Positions 18,148 to 27,413 are shown, numbered from the stretch's first letter. The stretch is DNA of 64,000 nt from an uncultured Lachnospiraceae bacterium (GCA_900548905.1 URMK01000011.1:62001-126000), one strand, 5' to 3'. Program-made: numbers and translations. The notes: a model not told the origin generated them from the letters alone.

Positions 18148-19083
18148 TTAGTCCGACGACAATTTTACGGCAGGAAACAGGGCGGAAAGCTCTGTCCGGA
18201 TGGCGCGCATGCGGGTATCGTCGGGCATAGGCGTCTCCGGCATGGGATAATGCATGCCAAGGGCCTCGTATTTTCCTTTTGCCATGCTGTGGTATGGTAA
18301 AAGGCGCCATGCTGTGATATTATCGTAACCGTTTAGCAGGGAGGCTATGCACCGAAGCGTCCCGGGGTCGTCGTTATATCCGGGGATTACGGGCGTGCGG
18401 ATTTCCACGGGTACCCCCTGTTTATGGAGGTTATCAAGGTTTTCCAGAATTCTTTCATTTCCCCTGCCGGTCCCTTTTTCGTGCATGGCGGAATCAGGGT
18501 GTTTGATGTCATAAAGAAACAGGTCCGTATAGGGGATCACTTGTAAAAAGGCGGACCAGGGTACTTCCCCGCAGGTATCGACGGCGACAGCTATCTTTTC
18601 TTTTTTCAGCAGCTTCATGACCTCTGCGAGGAATGCGGGCTGCAGAAGGGGTTCGCCGCCCGAAAAGGTGACGCCTCCGCCGGAGCGGCCGTAGAAGTCT
18701 TTGTCCTCCAGAAGGAGGCGGGCCGCCTCTTCCGGCGCCATCTCCCGGCCGTAAAGTTTCAGCGCACCGGGCAGGCATTCCTCCGTGCAGGCCCCGCAGC
18801 CTCTGCACGCCTCAAAGCGGATGTGGTGTTCCTTTCCCTGAAAGCTGTGAAGGCCTCCGGGGCAGACCCTGGCGCAGGCGCCGCAGCTGATACAGAGCTT
18901 ACGGGTAAAGCTCAGAGCGGGCTTTGTCTGGAGATTTTCCGGGTTATGGCACCACAGACAGCGAAGGGGGCAGCCCTTCAGAAACAGTGTGGTGCGGATG
19001 CCGGGGCCGTCATGGACGCTCATCCTTTTGCTGTCGGAAACGATTCCTTTTACAGCTCCCATATTCTTTCCGTCCTCCTTCAT
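18148..19083 (-). CDS. Glycyl radical enzyme activase (radical SAM)
   Basis: 311 residues. It installs the glycyl radical on its partner enzyme using SAM. The radical-SAM motif is CPLRCLWC (CxxxCxxC) near residue 38. Two extra ferredoxin-type clusters follow (CISCGACARVCPGG and CRGCGACTEECLPG), as in activases of dehydratase-type glycyl radical enzymes and unlike true PFL activase. The GGEPLLQ SAM motif is present. The ATG at 19083 overlaps the upstream stop (ATGA), but AGGAGG lies 11 nt before an in-frame ATG at 19062 (MGAVKGIV), so the start is uncertain. Translationally coupled to the enzyme gene. Confidence 0.93.
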   Translation of the reverse strand: MKEDGKNMGAVKGIVSDSKRMSVHDGPGIRTTLFLKGCPLRCLWCHNPENLQTKPALSFTRKLCISCGACARVCPGGLHSFQGKEHHIRFEACRGCGACTEECLPGALKLYGREMAPEEAARLLLEDKDFYGRSGGGVTFSGGEPLLQPAFLAEVMKLLKKEKIAVAVDTCGEVPWSAFLQVIPYTDLFLYDIKHPDSAMHEKGTGRGNERILENLDNLHKQGVPVEIRTPVIPGYNDDPGTLRCIASLLNGYDNITAWRLLPYHSMAKGKYEALGMHYPMPETPMPDDTRMRAIRTELSALFPAVKLSSD

Positions 19084-21308
19084 ACTACCTGCATGGTAGT
19101 CTCGATGAAGTGATTCTGTTCTTCTTCATTAAGTGTGACAAAATACACATTCCAGCCGCAGACGCGCACCTGAAGGGTGGCATATTCGCCGGGATGCTTC
19201 TGGGCCCGGCGGAGTTCGTCCGCGTTCAGGATATTGAACTGGATCCCATATCCGCCCCGGGCAAAATAAGTCTCTATCAAATGGATCAGTGTGTCAATCC
19301 CTTTTTCCCCGTCCACCGCTGTGGGATGCAGGTAGATATCCAGGACGGAACCATTGGGGATCTCTGTGAAATCCAGTTTGGAAACGGATTGGATCTGTGC
19401 CGTCACGCCGGCCTTATCCAGCCCGGTCATGGCGCCGATGCCTTTTGCGATATAATGCCCCTGCGTCCTTCCGTCCGGCAGCGCCCCCGTATGATGTCCC
19501 AGGCTGAAGCAGTGGTCAAGGGTAAACAGGGAAGCGGTAAACTGCCCGCCCCGGCCGTTTGGCACACCATTTACCATTCCGGTATAGCTCTTTGCCACAC
19601 GGCAGGCAAGCGCATCCACATCCTCCTGATTATTGCCCCACTTGGAAACGCGGTTTACCAGGTACAGCCGTTCCCACTCGCAGTCTTTAAAATCGGCCCC
19701 AAGCATGGCCTTCAGTTCATCCATCGTATAGCGTTTTTCTTCAAAAACCAGTTTTTTCACCGCCAGGAGAGAATCTGCCGCATTGGCCAGCCCTCCGCCC
19801 ATGCTGCCGGTGTTGTTATAGTCCGGCCCGCTGCGGGAAATGTCCCTGCCCTTCTCAAGGCAGGGAAGGAAGGTCCCCGAGAGGAACGGCTCCGGATTAA
19901 TCTGATCCCAGCAGCCCTCATAGGCCCTGACCGCCTCCTGCACATCACTTAGCAGCTTTGCCATCTGCTTTTCATAAGCCTCATAAAATTCCTCAAAGGA
20001 GGTGAAATCCCGGCTTTCACCGGTCCGGACACCGATCTGTTCTCCGGTCATCGGGTCTGTTCCGTTGAAGAGCGCCAGTTCCACCGGCTTTGCCAGATTG
20101 AATTTCACACACATATTACAGCCGACTTCTTTCCCCTCGATAGCCGGCTCATAGCAGCCGATCAGGAGGTAGTCATAGCTGTCCGCTTCCGATACGCCCC
20201 GCTTGCGTATGGCCTCCAGCGCTTCTTCATCATTGATGATCACCATACTGGTGCGGCCGTCACGCAGACATTTTGCCACCAGGCGTTTGAAGCTTCCGCC
20301 GGTCCGGCTGTTCCATTTGATAGAAAGCTTGGGATCCGGCTGGTTCAGCTCATAGTAAACCTCCAGGGCAAGACGGGAAAGGGGTCCGGCCGTATCCGTT
20401 CCGTCTGCACACAGGCCCCCGAAATAAAAATTTTTGCCGTTGCCCGAACCTCTTGTATTGGCGAAAAATTTCATCCAGAAAAACCGGATCAGCTCCCTGG
20501 CATCTTCCCCGGTGATCCGCCCTTCCCGGATATCCGCCTCATAATAAGGGCCGAAGTTTAATTCGAAGCTCCCCATGGAACGCACCCATTCTCCCTCAAA
20601 TTCTATGAGCTGATGGAAAAGGCACGCCAGCTGCAGGGCTTCGTAAAAGGTTCCGGGAGGCCCCTGCTCAAGGGCGGAAAGGCAGGCCGACAGCTTTTCC
20701 ATCCGGTCTGCATGCAGAGGGTGCTCCGCTGCCATTCTGTCCGCCTCAAGTTCCAGACGTTTCATAAGCTTCAAAAAACCGCCGTATACCCGGAGCACAC
20801 TTCGGTAAAATCCATTTTCCTCTTCCCCGCCGTCCCTGTCAAGCCCGTCCTGGGCTCTCCGGATAATCCCGGGGACACCCTCATGCAGCAGAAAGCGCCA
20901 CCCCGGAGAGATATGTCCCAGATCCAGTTCCGCTTCAAACGCGCCGGTCCTTTTCCCCCGCCTCAGAAGTTCCTCTGCATCATGCAGCGGTCCCTCTCCA
21001 TATTCCTTCCGCCAGTTCTCCCTGTGGCGGACGAGGATTTGGGAACAGGTGTCAAAATGATTGGCAAACCAATCCTCGGGATCCACTCCCACACGCGCAT
21101 TTTCCGCCACATAGCAAAACAGCCCGGCACGAAGTTCCGGGCGGGTAAGCTTCCCTTTGTTTTCCGCCAGCTCCAGGAAGCCCTTTTCCAATGCCTCCCC
21201 GCTCATTCCTGCGTTATTTTCGTAACACGGATGTACAAACTGATCGAATAATTTGTCTTTTACCTCTTGATAAGAGGGTCCCCCTGCTGTAAATATTCTC
21301 TCTCCCAT
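19080..21308 (-). CDS. Glycyl radical enzyme of unknown substrate
   Basis: 742 residues. PFL-like 10-stranded barrel protein with the active-site cysteine near residue 385 in IGCYEP and the radical glycine G718 in RVCGWN. The C-x-E pair at the active site is the pattern of dehydratases and C-N/C-O lyases (diol, choline, hydroxyproline), not of pyruvate formate-lyase, which has two adjacent cysteines. The middle Tyr in place of the common Val, and Cys-Gly-Trp around the radical site, are unusual. The activase overlaps by 4 nt. GGAGGCG precedes the ATG. No shell proteins of a microcompartment or other pathway genes are adjacent, so the substrate cannot be named. Confidence 0.88.
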   Translation of the reverse strand: MGERIFTAGGPSYQEVKDKLFDQFVHPCYENNAGMSGEALEKGFLELAENKGKLTRPELRAGLFCYVAENARVGVDPEDWFANHFDTCSQILVRHRENWRKEYGEGPLHDAEELLRRGKRTGAFEAELDLGHISPGWRFLLHEGVPGIIRRAQDGLDRDGGEEENGFYRSVLRVYGGFLKLMKRLELEADRMAAEHPLHADRMEKLSACLSALEQGPPGTFYEALQLACLFHQLIEFEGEWVRSMGSFELNFGPYYEADIREGRITGEDARELIRFFWMKFFANTRGSGNGKNFYFGGLCADGTDTAGPLSRLALEVYYELNQPDPKLSIKWNSRTGGSFKRLVAKCLRDGRTSMVIINDEEALEAIRKRGVSEADSYDYLLIGCYEPAIEGKEVGCNMCVKFNLAKPVELALFNGTDPMTGEQIGVRTGESRDFTSFEEFYEAYEKQMAKLLSDVQEAVRAYEGCWDQINPEPFLSGTFLPCLEKGRDISRSGPDYNNTGSMGGGLANAADSLLAVKKLVFEEKRYTMDELKAMLGADFKDCEWERLYLVNRVSKWGNNQEDVDALACRVAKSYTGMVNGVPNGRGGQFTASLFTLDHCFSLGHHTGALPDGRTQGHYIAKGIGAMTGLDKAGVTAQIQSVSKLDFTEIPNGSVLDIYLHPTAVDGEKGIDTLIHLIETYFARGGYGIQFNILNADELRRAQKHPGEYATLQVRVCGWNVYFVTLNEEEQNHFIETTMQVV

Positions 21309-21403
21309 TTTACGCCTCCGATACCTTTCCCCATTCCCGCAGTAACCGCTGCAGGATAACCGCCTTTTTACCGCGCGGCAAACAATAACTGCTGTTATGA
21401 TCC

Positions 21404-21432
21404 ATCAAAGCACCGCTGCGCCTTGCTGTCAA
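21404..21432 (-). promoter_or_regulatory. Putative promoter of the glycyl radical enzyme operon
   Basis: Perfect TTGACA (21427-21432), 17 nt, then TTTGAT (21404-21409). It lies just after the phosphopantetheinyl transferase gene and suggests that the glycyl radical pair can be transcribed apart from the NRPS operon. No clear terminator separates the two units. Confidence 0.5.
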
Positions 21433-21457
21433 GAGGTTCCCCGCATTTGTCCATGAT

Positions 21458-22102
21458 TTATACCTCATAACGGATGGTGATATTTCCGATGCAGGGGGCG
21501 CAGAGGCAGAGGCTGTAGTCCGGCCGGAAGGGGATGACTTTCAGGCAGACGCCGTTGATTTCCCGGGCCAGGGCGGTGGGGGTGGCGGCGGTGAAGGCGG
21601 CAAAGCCTTCGCCTATGCCGCTGCCGGTATATTTGACATAGCTCTCTTTGGCCGCCCAGACATCGAAAAAGTCCCGGTAGTTACAGCTGCGGAGGTATTC
21701 GTTTTCCTGGGGATGGAAGAAACGGGCAGAAATGCGTTCCCTTCTGCCTTTGGTATGGATCTGGAGATCCAGCCCCACCTCTGTGGGAGCCATGGCACAG
21801 GCCCAGTATTCACCGCTGTGGCTGATGGAAAAGTGCAGCCAGGGGCAGTCCGGGAAATAAGGCTTTCCATGGCTGCCTTTCCGGGTATGCCAGCAAGAAG
21901 GGAGAGAACCTTCCGGCGGGGCCGCGGATCCGGCCGGACAGTGCTGTGCGGCATAATGCGAGGCGGCCCGGGCCAGGAAGGCGGAGGAGAGCTGCTGTTC
22001 CCGCTGTCCTGCCGCGCCGGGCCGGTTCTTTTCTTCCGGGGCCGGGACGGCTTTATTCATATGGTAGATATAAAGGACGATTTCCTCTTTTTTTATTTCC
22101 AT
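21458..22102 (-). CDS. 4'-phosphopantetheinyl transferase, Sfp type
   Basis: 214 residues. It moves phosphopantetheine from CoA to a serine of carrier proteins. Core motifs are GKPYFPD, HFSISHSGEYWAC, VGLDLQ (magnesium-binding D) and FFDVWAAKESYVKYTGSGI (the W-x-x-KE-x-x-K element). Last gene of the NRPS operon, abutting the acyl carrier protein gene with no gap, so it most likely primes that carrier and the two NRPS carrier domains. The N-terminal 60 residues are poorly conserved. Confidence 0.92.
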   Translation of the reverse strand: MEIKKEEIVLYIYHMNKAVPAPEEKNRPGAAGQREQQLSSAFLARAASHYAAQHCPAGSAAPPEGSLPSCWHTRKGSHGKPYFPDCPWLHFSISHSGEYWACAMAPTEVGLDLQIHTKGRRERISARFFHPQENEYLRSCNYRDFFDVWAAKESYVKYTGSGIGEGFAAFTAATPTALAREINGVCLKVIPFRPDYSLCLCAPCIGNITIRYEV

Positions 22103-22330
22103 TTATACCTCAAGTCCTTTTTCCTGCATATAAGCGATCACATCCTTTACCTGATGCAGCTGCCAGACATCCCTGTTCGGAATGGCCGTATCAAAATATT
22201 CCTCAAAAGCACTTACGATATTCATAATTTCAAAAGAATTCAGACGCAGATCCTGAACAAAATCCGTATCATAAGTAATCGTATCCTTACCGGTAACCTG
22301 AAACACAATTTTTCTTATCAGCTCCAGCAT
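22103..22330 (-). CDS. Stand-alone acyl carrier protein
   Basis: 75 residues, predicted four-helix carrier. The phosphopantetheine serine is probably S32 in DLRLNSFEIM; the usual Asp before it (D-S-L) is Asn here. The acidic helix after the serine (IVSAFEEYFD) fits an ACP. It lies 14 nt after the acyl ligase gene and directly before the transferase, so it probably carries the acyl chain passed to the first condensation domain of the NRPS. A D-alanyl or amino-acyl carrier role is less likely given the context. Confidence 0.85.
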   Translation of the reverse strand: MLELIRKIVFQVTGKDTITYDTDFVQDLRLNSFEIMNIVSAFEEYFDTAIPNRDVWQLHQVKDVIAYMQEKGLEV

Positions 22331-22344
22331 GTCAGTTTCCCCCT

Positions 22345-24003
22345 TCAGACCAGATGTCTTTTGATTTTTTTGGAGGCAGTCTTGGAGAATTCCTGCTCCC
22401 GTATGTTCACCATCTGCACCTGTTGGTATATGGGCAGATGGGCATTGATTTTATTGATTTCCTCCTGCAGCTGCTCCAGGATTTCATAGGAGGACAGGCC
22501 TTTTGCCCTCTCCGGATCCGGATAGATGCTGGCGGCCAGCTTCACGTCATCTGCAGACGCCCCGCTCACGGCCCCATAGACAAGCACATCCTTTACTAAC
22601 GGGATCATGCCGATTTTTTCTTCCAGCTTTTCCGGGGAAAGCTTCTTCCCGTTTTTGAAAACGATGAGGTTCTTTTTGCGTCCTGTTATATATAGGAAGC
22701 CCTCCTTGCCAAGGTACCCCAGATCCCCGGTCCGGAACCATTCCCCTTCCATGACCTCGGCGGTCAGCTCCGGGGCTTTGTAGTAGCCGTTCATGACAGA
22801 CTTCCCGCGCACCCATATCTCTTCGTCCTCTATCTTCACTTCACAGCAGGGAAGCACATAGCCGACGGAATCCATGTCATAGGAATAATTGCTGTTTACG
22901 GACACCAGCGGGGAGCATTCGGTGATGCCGTACCCCTGAAGCACCAGAATCCCCAGCAGCAGGAATTCTTCCGCGATTTCCTTATTCAGATGGGCGCCTC
23001 CGCATATTATTATATGAAGCGTACCCACACATTTCTGCCTGATTTCGTCCAGAATTTTATTGTTGGATTTGATGCCAAACTTCCGCAGCAGCCGCTGCAG
23101 GTTCAGAAGCCGCCGGAGGCCCTCCGCCTTTCCTTCCCGCTCCGCATTCAGCCAGAGCTGGTTGTGGATCGCTTCCACCATAAGCGGGACGGTAAGCATG
23201 GAATCCGCATTCGCCAGGTGCAGATCCCGCATCACGGTTTTCAGATCGCCGTTGATAATCAGCAGCGCCCCTCTGACCAGGGTAGCCAGCACCGCACAGG
23301 TCATGCCGTAGGTATGGTAAAAGGGCAGGGAGGTAAATACCCGTTCCTCTGCAGACACATAAACACTGGAATCGCTGGCATTGTGGAGGATCGCCTGGTT
23401 GCTGAGCATAACAGGCTTGGACAGACTGGTGGTGCCGGAGGTGAACACAATGGCGGCCGTCTGTCTTGCCCCGATAGGAGGATACACGGCCGGCCCGTTT
23501 TCGGAAAGGCAGCGTTCTCCCTCTTCACACAGCCCGGCATAGGTCTGAACCCCGCCGTCCCTGGTATCCCCCAGCAGGACGAACAGCTTGATGCGATCCT
23601 TTCCCTCTGGAATATCCTCGCAGATGGGCAGGCAGACATCGGTAGCGAATACAGCTTCCGCCTCAGCCATCTGCAGCATCTGCCAGATACTTTCGTTCGA
23701 CTGTTCCGCATCAATGCATACCGCCGTCCCCCCGCAGGAAGCGACGGCCAGATAGGTAATTATCCACGCATAGCTGTTTTCGCCTACCAGCGCAATATTT
23801 TTCCCTGCAAGTCCGCGGGCGCAGAGGGCTGCCCTCAGCTGTCTCACCTCTTTCGCCAGTTCCCGGAAGCTTCTGCTTTCTTCCGTCTTGTTTCTGCGGA
23901 ACCAGACTACGGCGGGCTTATCCCCGAAGGCTTTTTCTATCCCGTCTGTAAACGCATCAAACGTATCATAATAGGTTACTTCATTGCGTGGAAAATTTTT
24001 CAT
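22345..24003 (-). CDS. AMP-dependent acyl ligase (ACP- or CoA-loading)
   Basis: 552 residues of the ANL superfamily. The phosphate loop FTSGTTSLSKPVMLSN lies near residue 185-200, GYGITECSPLVS near 365, RTGDLGYLG and TGRKKNLIVFKNGKKLSPE near 440-465, and a C-terminal lysine in SKKIKRHL. The overall form is that of long-chain acyl-CoA synthetases. As the next gene is an ACP, it probably adenylates a fatty acid and loads that ACP. The start overlaps the end of the response regulator gene by 4 nt. Confidence 0.88.
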   Translation of the reverse strand: MKNFPRNEVTYYDTFDAFTDGIEKAFGDKPAVVWFRRNKTEESRSFRELAKEVRQLRAALCARGLAGKNIALVGENSYAWIITYLAVASCGGTAVCIDAEQSNESIWQMLQMAEAEAVFATDVCLPICEDIPEGKDRIKLFVLLGDTRDGGVQTYAGLCEEGERCLSENGPAVYPPIGARQTAAIVFTSGTTSLSKPVMLSNQAILHNASDSSVYVSAEERVFTSLPFYHTYGMTCAVLATLVRGALLIINGDLKTVMRDLHLANADSMLTVPLMVEAIHNQLWLNAEREGKAEGLRRLLNLQRLLRKFGIKSNNKILDEIRQKCVGTLHIIICGGAHLNKEIAEEFLLLGILVLQGYGITECSPLVSVNSNYSYDMDSVGYVLPCCEVKIEDEEIWVRGKSVMNGYYKAPELTAEVMEGEWFRTGDLGYLGKEGFLYITGRKKNLIVFKNGKKLSPEKLEEKIGMIPLVKDVLVYGAVSGASADDVKLAASIYPDPERAKGLSSYEILEQLQEEINKINAHLPIYQQVQMVNIREQEFSKTASKKIKRHLV

Positions 24004-25508
24004 CGCTTTTCTCCTCCCTCGTCATGCTCTTTTCCGGTATCATATTTTTGGCTGAAGCTTTCTTCCCCCATACTTTCCAACATTTCCAGAAAAGCGTCTA
24101 CAACGTGAGGGGCAAACTGTGTTCCTCTTCCCTGCTTTAATTCCTCCACAGCAGCGGACAGCGGCAGATTGCTGCGGTAATGACGGTGTGATGTCATGGC
24201 GTCAAAGGAATCCGCTACGGCAATAATCTGTGATTCTTCCGGGATTTCTTCTCCCTTCAGCCCGTCGGGATAGCCTTTCCCGTCCATTCTTTCATGGTGG
24301 GATCGGACAATGGGTACCACATCATTAAACAGCGTTATGGCGGATAGGATTTTGGCGCCTTTATCCGAATGCTTCTTGATATCCGCATACTCCTTTTCAT
24401 CCAGCTTGTCGGGTTTCATCAGTATTTTGTCTGAAATTCCCACTTTGCCGATATCATGGAACAGCCCGGCCAGCCGTACCCTGTCCACAAACCGTTTATC
24501 CTTTTGCAGCCAGGATGCCAAATCCGCGGCAAGCTCCGAGACTCTGTCGGAATGTCCTCTTGTGTATATATCCCTTTCATCCACCACCGTCCGCATGGCA
24601 TTAATGATTTCCACATAGCTTTCATTCAGCTGTTCGTAAGCCCTGGTAAGCTCCTCATTCTTTACGCTGACCAGCTGATGGAGACGGTTGTTGTGAATGG
24701 CGGAGGATATCTGTCTCACATAAATTTCCAGCATCTGCGCCTGGACATATTCGGTACCGGGGCTCATGCCCGTCCCCAGAACCCCTATGGTCCGGCGGTT
24801 TTCATCCTCAATGACAGCCAGCATCAGCCCGTCCCTGCAAAGGACAGTCTGCCCGTCAAACTGCGCCGTCTCCACAATGCGGGGCACCTCCTCCCGGCTG
24901 ATATTCCCCGTTACATGGATTATTTTCTCCGTTTCCCCGTTCTCTTTCGGGCCCCATACCATCAAAAAGGCCCCCTCTCCGCAGAAAACCTTTCCGGTGA
25001 TCCGGAGGATACTTTCAAAAATGGATTGGGTATTGTCCAGATTGTACAGCTGGGGCAGCGAATCCATCATCTGGGAAAGCCCTGTTTTATAGTTTTGTAT
25101 GATGCGCATCTGGGAAATAGACTTGACGCAGGATTCCACAAGCAGCTCCAGCTGATCAAACCGGTCGCTTTTCTCATAATATCCCTGGATATCCAGTTCC
25201 CTGATCGTCCTGATGGGCGGGGCCATGCTTTTATGGCCCGTCAGCAGGATAATATAAATATCCTTGTTGAACTTCCGGATTTCTTCCACCACCTGATCGC
25301 CGCATATAGGTGTCATCAGGAAATCCAGAAGCAGGATATCATAGGCGCCCTCACGAACCTGTTCAATGGCACGGCAGGGATCATTGATTACATCCACATA
25401 GTAACCGGAACGCTGAAAATATGCCTGCAGCGTGGATGTCATAATGACGTCGTCGTCTAACGTCAGGATTCGGAAATCCTTATGCAGCGTCCTCCTGTTC
25501 TTTCTCAT
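24000..25508 (-). CDS. Response regulator with HD-GYP c-di-GMP phosphodiesterase output
   Basis: 502 residues. The receiver domain (1-125) has the acidic pair LDDD, phospho-acceptor D62 (LLLLDFLM), T90 and K113. A middle domain of DUF3369/GAF type (about 165-290) leads through a helical linker to the HD-GYP domain: RGHSDRVSELA, FHDIGKVGI near 350, HHERMDGKGYPDG near 405, and ADSFDAMTS. All signature residues for c-di-GMP hydrolysis are present. It overlaps the kinase upstream and the ligase downstream by 4 nt each, so it is translated with both. Role: lowers c-di-GMP when phosphorylated (inferred). Confidence 0.93.
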   Translation of the reverse strand: MRKNRRTLHKDFRILTLDDDVIMTSTLQAYFQRSGYYVDVINDPCRAIEQVREGAYDILLLDFLMTPICGDQVVEEIRKFNKDIYIILLTGHKSMAPPIRTIRELDIQGYYEKSDRFDQLELLVESCVKSISQMRIIQNYKTGLSQMMDSLPQLYNLDNTQSIFESILRITGKVFCGEGAFLMVWGPKENGETEKIIHVTGNISREEVPRIVETAQFDGQTVLCRDGLMLAVIEDENRRTIGVLGTGMSPGTEYVQAQMLEIYVRQISSAIHNNRLHQLVSVKNEELTRAYEQLNESYVEIINAMRTVVDERDIYTRGHSDRVSELAADLASWLQKDKRFVDRVRLAGLFHDIGKVGISDKILMKPDKLDEKEYADIKKHSDKGAKILSAITLFNDVVPIVRSHHERMDGKGYPDGLKGEEIPEESQIIAVADSFDAMTSHRHYRSNLPLSAAVEELKQGRGTQFAPHVVDAFLEMLESMGEESFSQKYDTGKEHDEGGEKR

Positions 25509-27388
25509 CCTTTTTCGTTATCCCCCTTGTTCTTTCCAGTTTTCTCTTCCTGCACCTCGCTCAGCGGAATGGAAACGCCCACGACAGCACCGCCTGCCGG
25601 ATTGTCCTCCACCCACATGGTTCCGCCGAATTTTCCTCTTACCACAGCATCGGATATGTAAAGTCCCAGCCCCGTCCCATGGGTTCCCTTGCTGGTAACC
25701 ATTTCTTTAAACAGCCGCTCCTTCACTCTCCCGCTGATCCCCGGCCCTGTATCCTTTACATACAGCTTCAGGTACTCCCCGTCCTTTCTGACACCCACGG
25801 CGATATCCCCTCCGCCCATCTGCTTCTGGGAATAAACGGCATTGGAAAGGAGGTTATTCAGCACCTGTACCAGGTTATTGATATCACCCCGGATGGCATA
25901 TACCCGATCCCCCTCTATTTCCGTCACCACTCTGCAGCCGCTGCTCATCAGTTCATGGCGCATGAGCAGCATGCTTCTTTTAATCAACTCTTCCGTAGTA
26001 AATGTGACGTCAACGTTTGTGTTCACACTGGCCGCCTGTCCTTTGATGGCTGTTATTATGTCCGACATATAGGAAGAGGATTCCTTCACCTTTTCAAACC
26101 AGTCCTCCATCTCCCTGTATATTTCCCGGTAATCCCCGGGCGTCACCTCCGGGTCCTCCAGGCTGTCCCTGCATTCCTCCACCAGGCTTTCCACCGCGGA
26201 AATACATCCGGATATGCTCATAATAGGAGTTTTCAGATTATGGGCAAGGCCCCCTATCATTTGTCCCAGGGAAGCCAGCCTCTCCTGCTCCATCATTCTG
26301 GCCTGGCTGTCCTGCAGCTGCTGCATGCTTTTCTTCAGCTGTGTCACATCCTTGAAAATAACCACAAAACCGGACAGAATCTCTTTGATATACAGCGGTG
26401 TCACATCCACCACATAATAATTTTTCCTGCTTCCCTCACCGGTATCGATGGTGACCGCCTGTTCGTAGGATATGGCGGAACACGCTTCCTGACTTGAGGA
26501 AATGGCGGTTATCAGATTATATATGGCTGTTTTCTTATATACATCTTCCTTTTTGACACAGTCGCTCAAATAACGGCTTTCCGCGATGCCGTAGCCGGAA
26601 GCGAGAATTTTTTCAAAAGGCTTGTTATAACTGATGACAACACCTTTATCGCTGAGGAGAAGGTAACAGTCCGAAATCCAGTCCAGCACATGCTGCATGG
26701 CAATCGGCCTGATATCCAGAATATGAAGCTGGTATATGGCTATCCCGTTCAGCACAATAGGAACCGTAAAGCTTAAGGGTGTGGCCGTAATCGAAAGGCT
26801 GCTGGTTATGGTAGCGACAATGCTCACCGTCAGCGGGCAGAGGCAGCCCAGGGAAAACATCAGGCACTGCAGCAGATATAGCCGGCTTTTGTTATGAAGG
26901 GCAAAGTTGATCATGAGCAGCAGGCTCACAAGCTGACACAGCCAGCTGTAGATTCCGGTTACTGCGATATAAGGCCCGAAAACAATCTCACTTTTTATGG
27001 TGGAAAATACCTTATAATGCAGATGATGGAGAGGATTGGTCCATACCACCAAAATCGTGATGACCGGAATCAGGAACAGCAGCATGCTTTTTTTCGGCAT
27101 CTGTTCCCAGCCCTTTACGAATATCAGGGCAATGCAGAGGCAGAATACGGGCATGACGGCTCCCATGGTATTGGTCCACGCATCCCAGAGCATCAGCGCC
27201 GTCACATTTTCCATAGGCGTCAGCTTCATCCCCAGCAGGGCAATGACACACAGGCCGTAGGACCCTGCCAGCATCAGATAATATTTATGGATAAGCTGGA
27301 GCCTCTTTACCTTGAAGCTCCAGATAAAAAATAAAATGATGGCAATCAGAGCCGCTAAAAAGATGGCGGCAGAAAAATCAGAAATCAT
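25505..27388 (-). CDS. Sensor histidine kinase with 7TM N-terminal domain
   Basis: 627 residues. Seven hydrophobic segments fill residues 5-225, with the HisKA_7TM hallmark WTNPLHHLHY between segments. A PAS domain follows (about 235-345), then a dimerisation domain with H383 in GGLAHNLKTPIM, and an ATPase domain with N-box NNLLSNAV (511-518), DTGPGIS and GTGLGLYISD. It is the cognate kinase of the next gene (4-nt ATGA overlap). The 7TM ligand is unknown; being 25 nt downstream of the NRPS suggests that it senses the NRPS product or something connected with it (inference). Confidence 0.93.
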   Translation of the reverse strand: MISDFSAAIFLAALIAIILFFIWSFKVKRLQLIHKYYLMLAGSYGLCVIALLGMKLTPMENVTALMLWDAWTNTMGAVMPVFCLCIALIFVKGWEQMPKKSMLLFLIPVITILVVWTNPLHHLHYKVFSTIKSEIVFGPYIAVTGIYSWLCQLVSLLLMINFALHNKSRLYLLQCLMFSLGCLCPLTVSIVATITSSLSITATPLSFTVPIVLNGIAIYQLHILDIRPIAMQHVLDWISDCYLLLSDKGVVISYNKPFEKILASGYGIAESRYLSDCVKKEDVYKKTAIYNLITAISSSQEACSAISYEQAVTIDTGEGSRKNYYVVDVTPLYIKEILSGFVVIFKDVTQLKKSMQQLQDSQARMMEQERLASLGQMIGGLAHNLKTPIMSISGCISAVESLVEECRDSLEDPEVTPGDYREIYREMEDWFEKVKESSSYMSDIITAIKGQAASVNTNVDVTFTTEELIKRSMLLMRHELMSSGCRVVTEIEGDRVYAIRGDINNLVQVLNNLLSNAVYSQKQMGGGDIAVGVRKDGEYLKLYVKDTGPGISGRVKERLFKEMVTSKGTHGTGLGLYISDAVVRGKFGGTMWVEDNPAGGAVVGVSIPLSEVQEEKTGKNKGDNEKG

Positions 27389-27413
27389 ATTCTCTTTTCC
27401 TCCTCCGTACTTC

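Noticed and set aside
21310..21405. 31-codon frame (MDHNSSYC...) ending 1 nt before the glycyl radical enzyme start
   Set aside because: Its ATG overlaps the predicted -10 (21404-21409), there is no SD, and the SD of the next gene lies inside it. Could be reconsidered if transcription starts further upstream.
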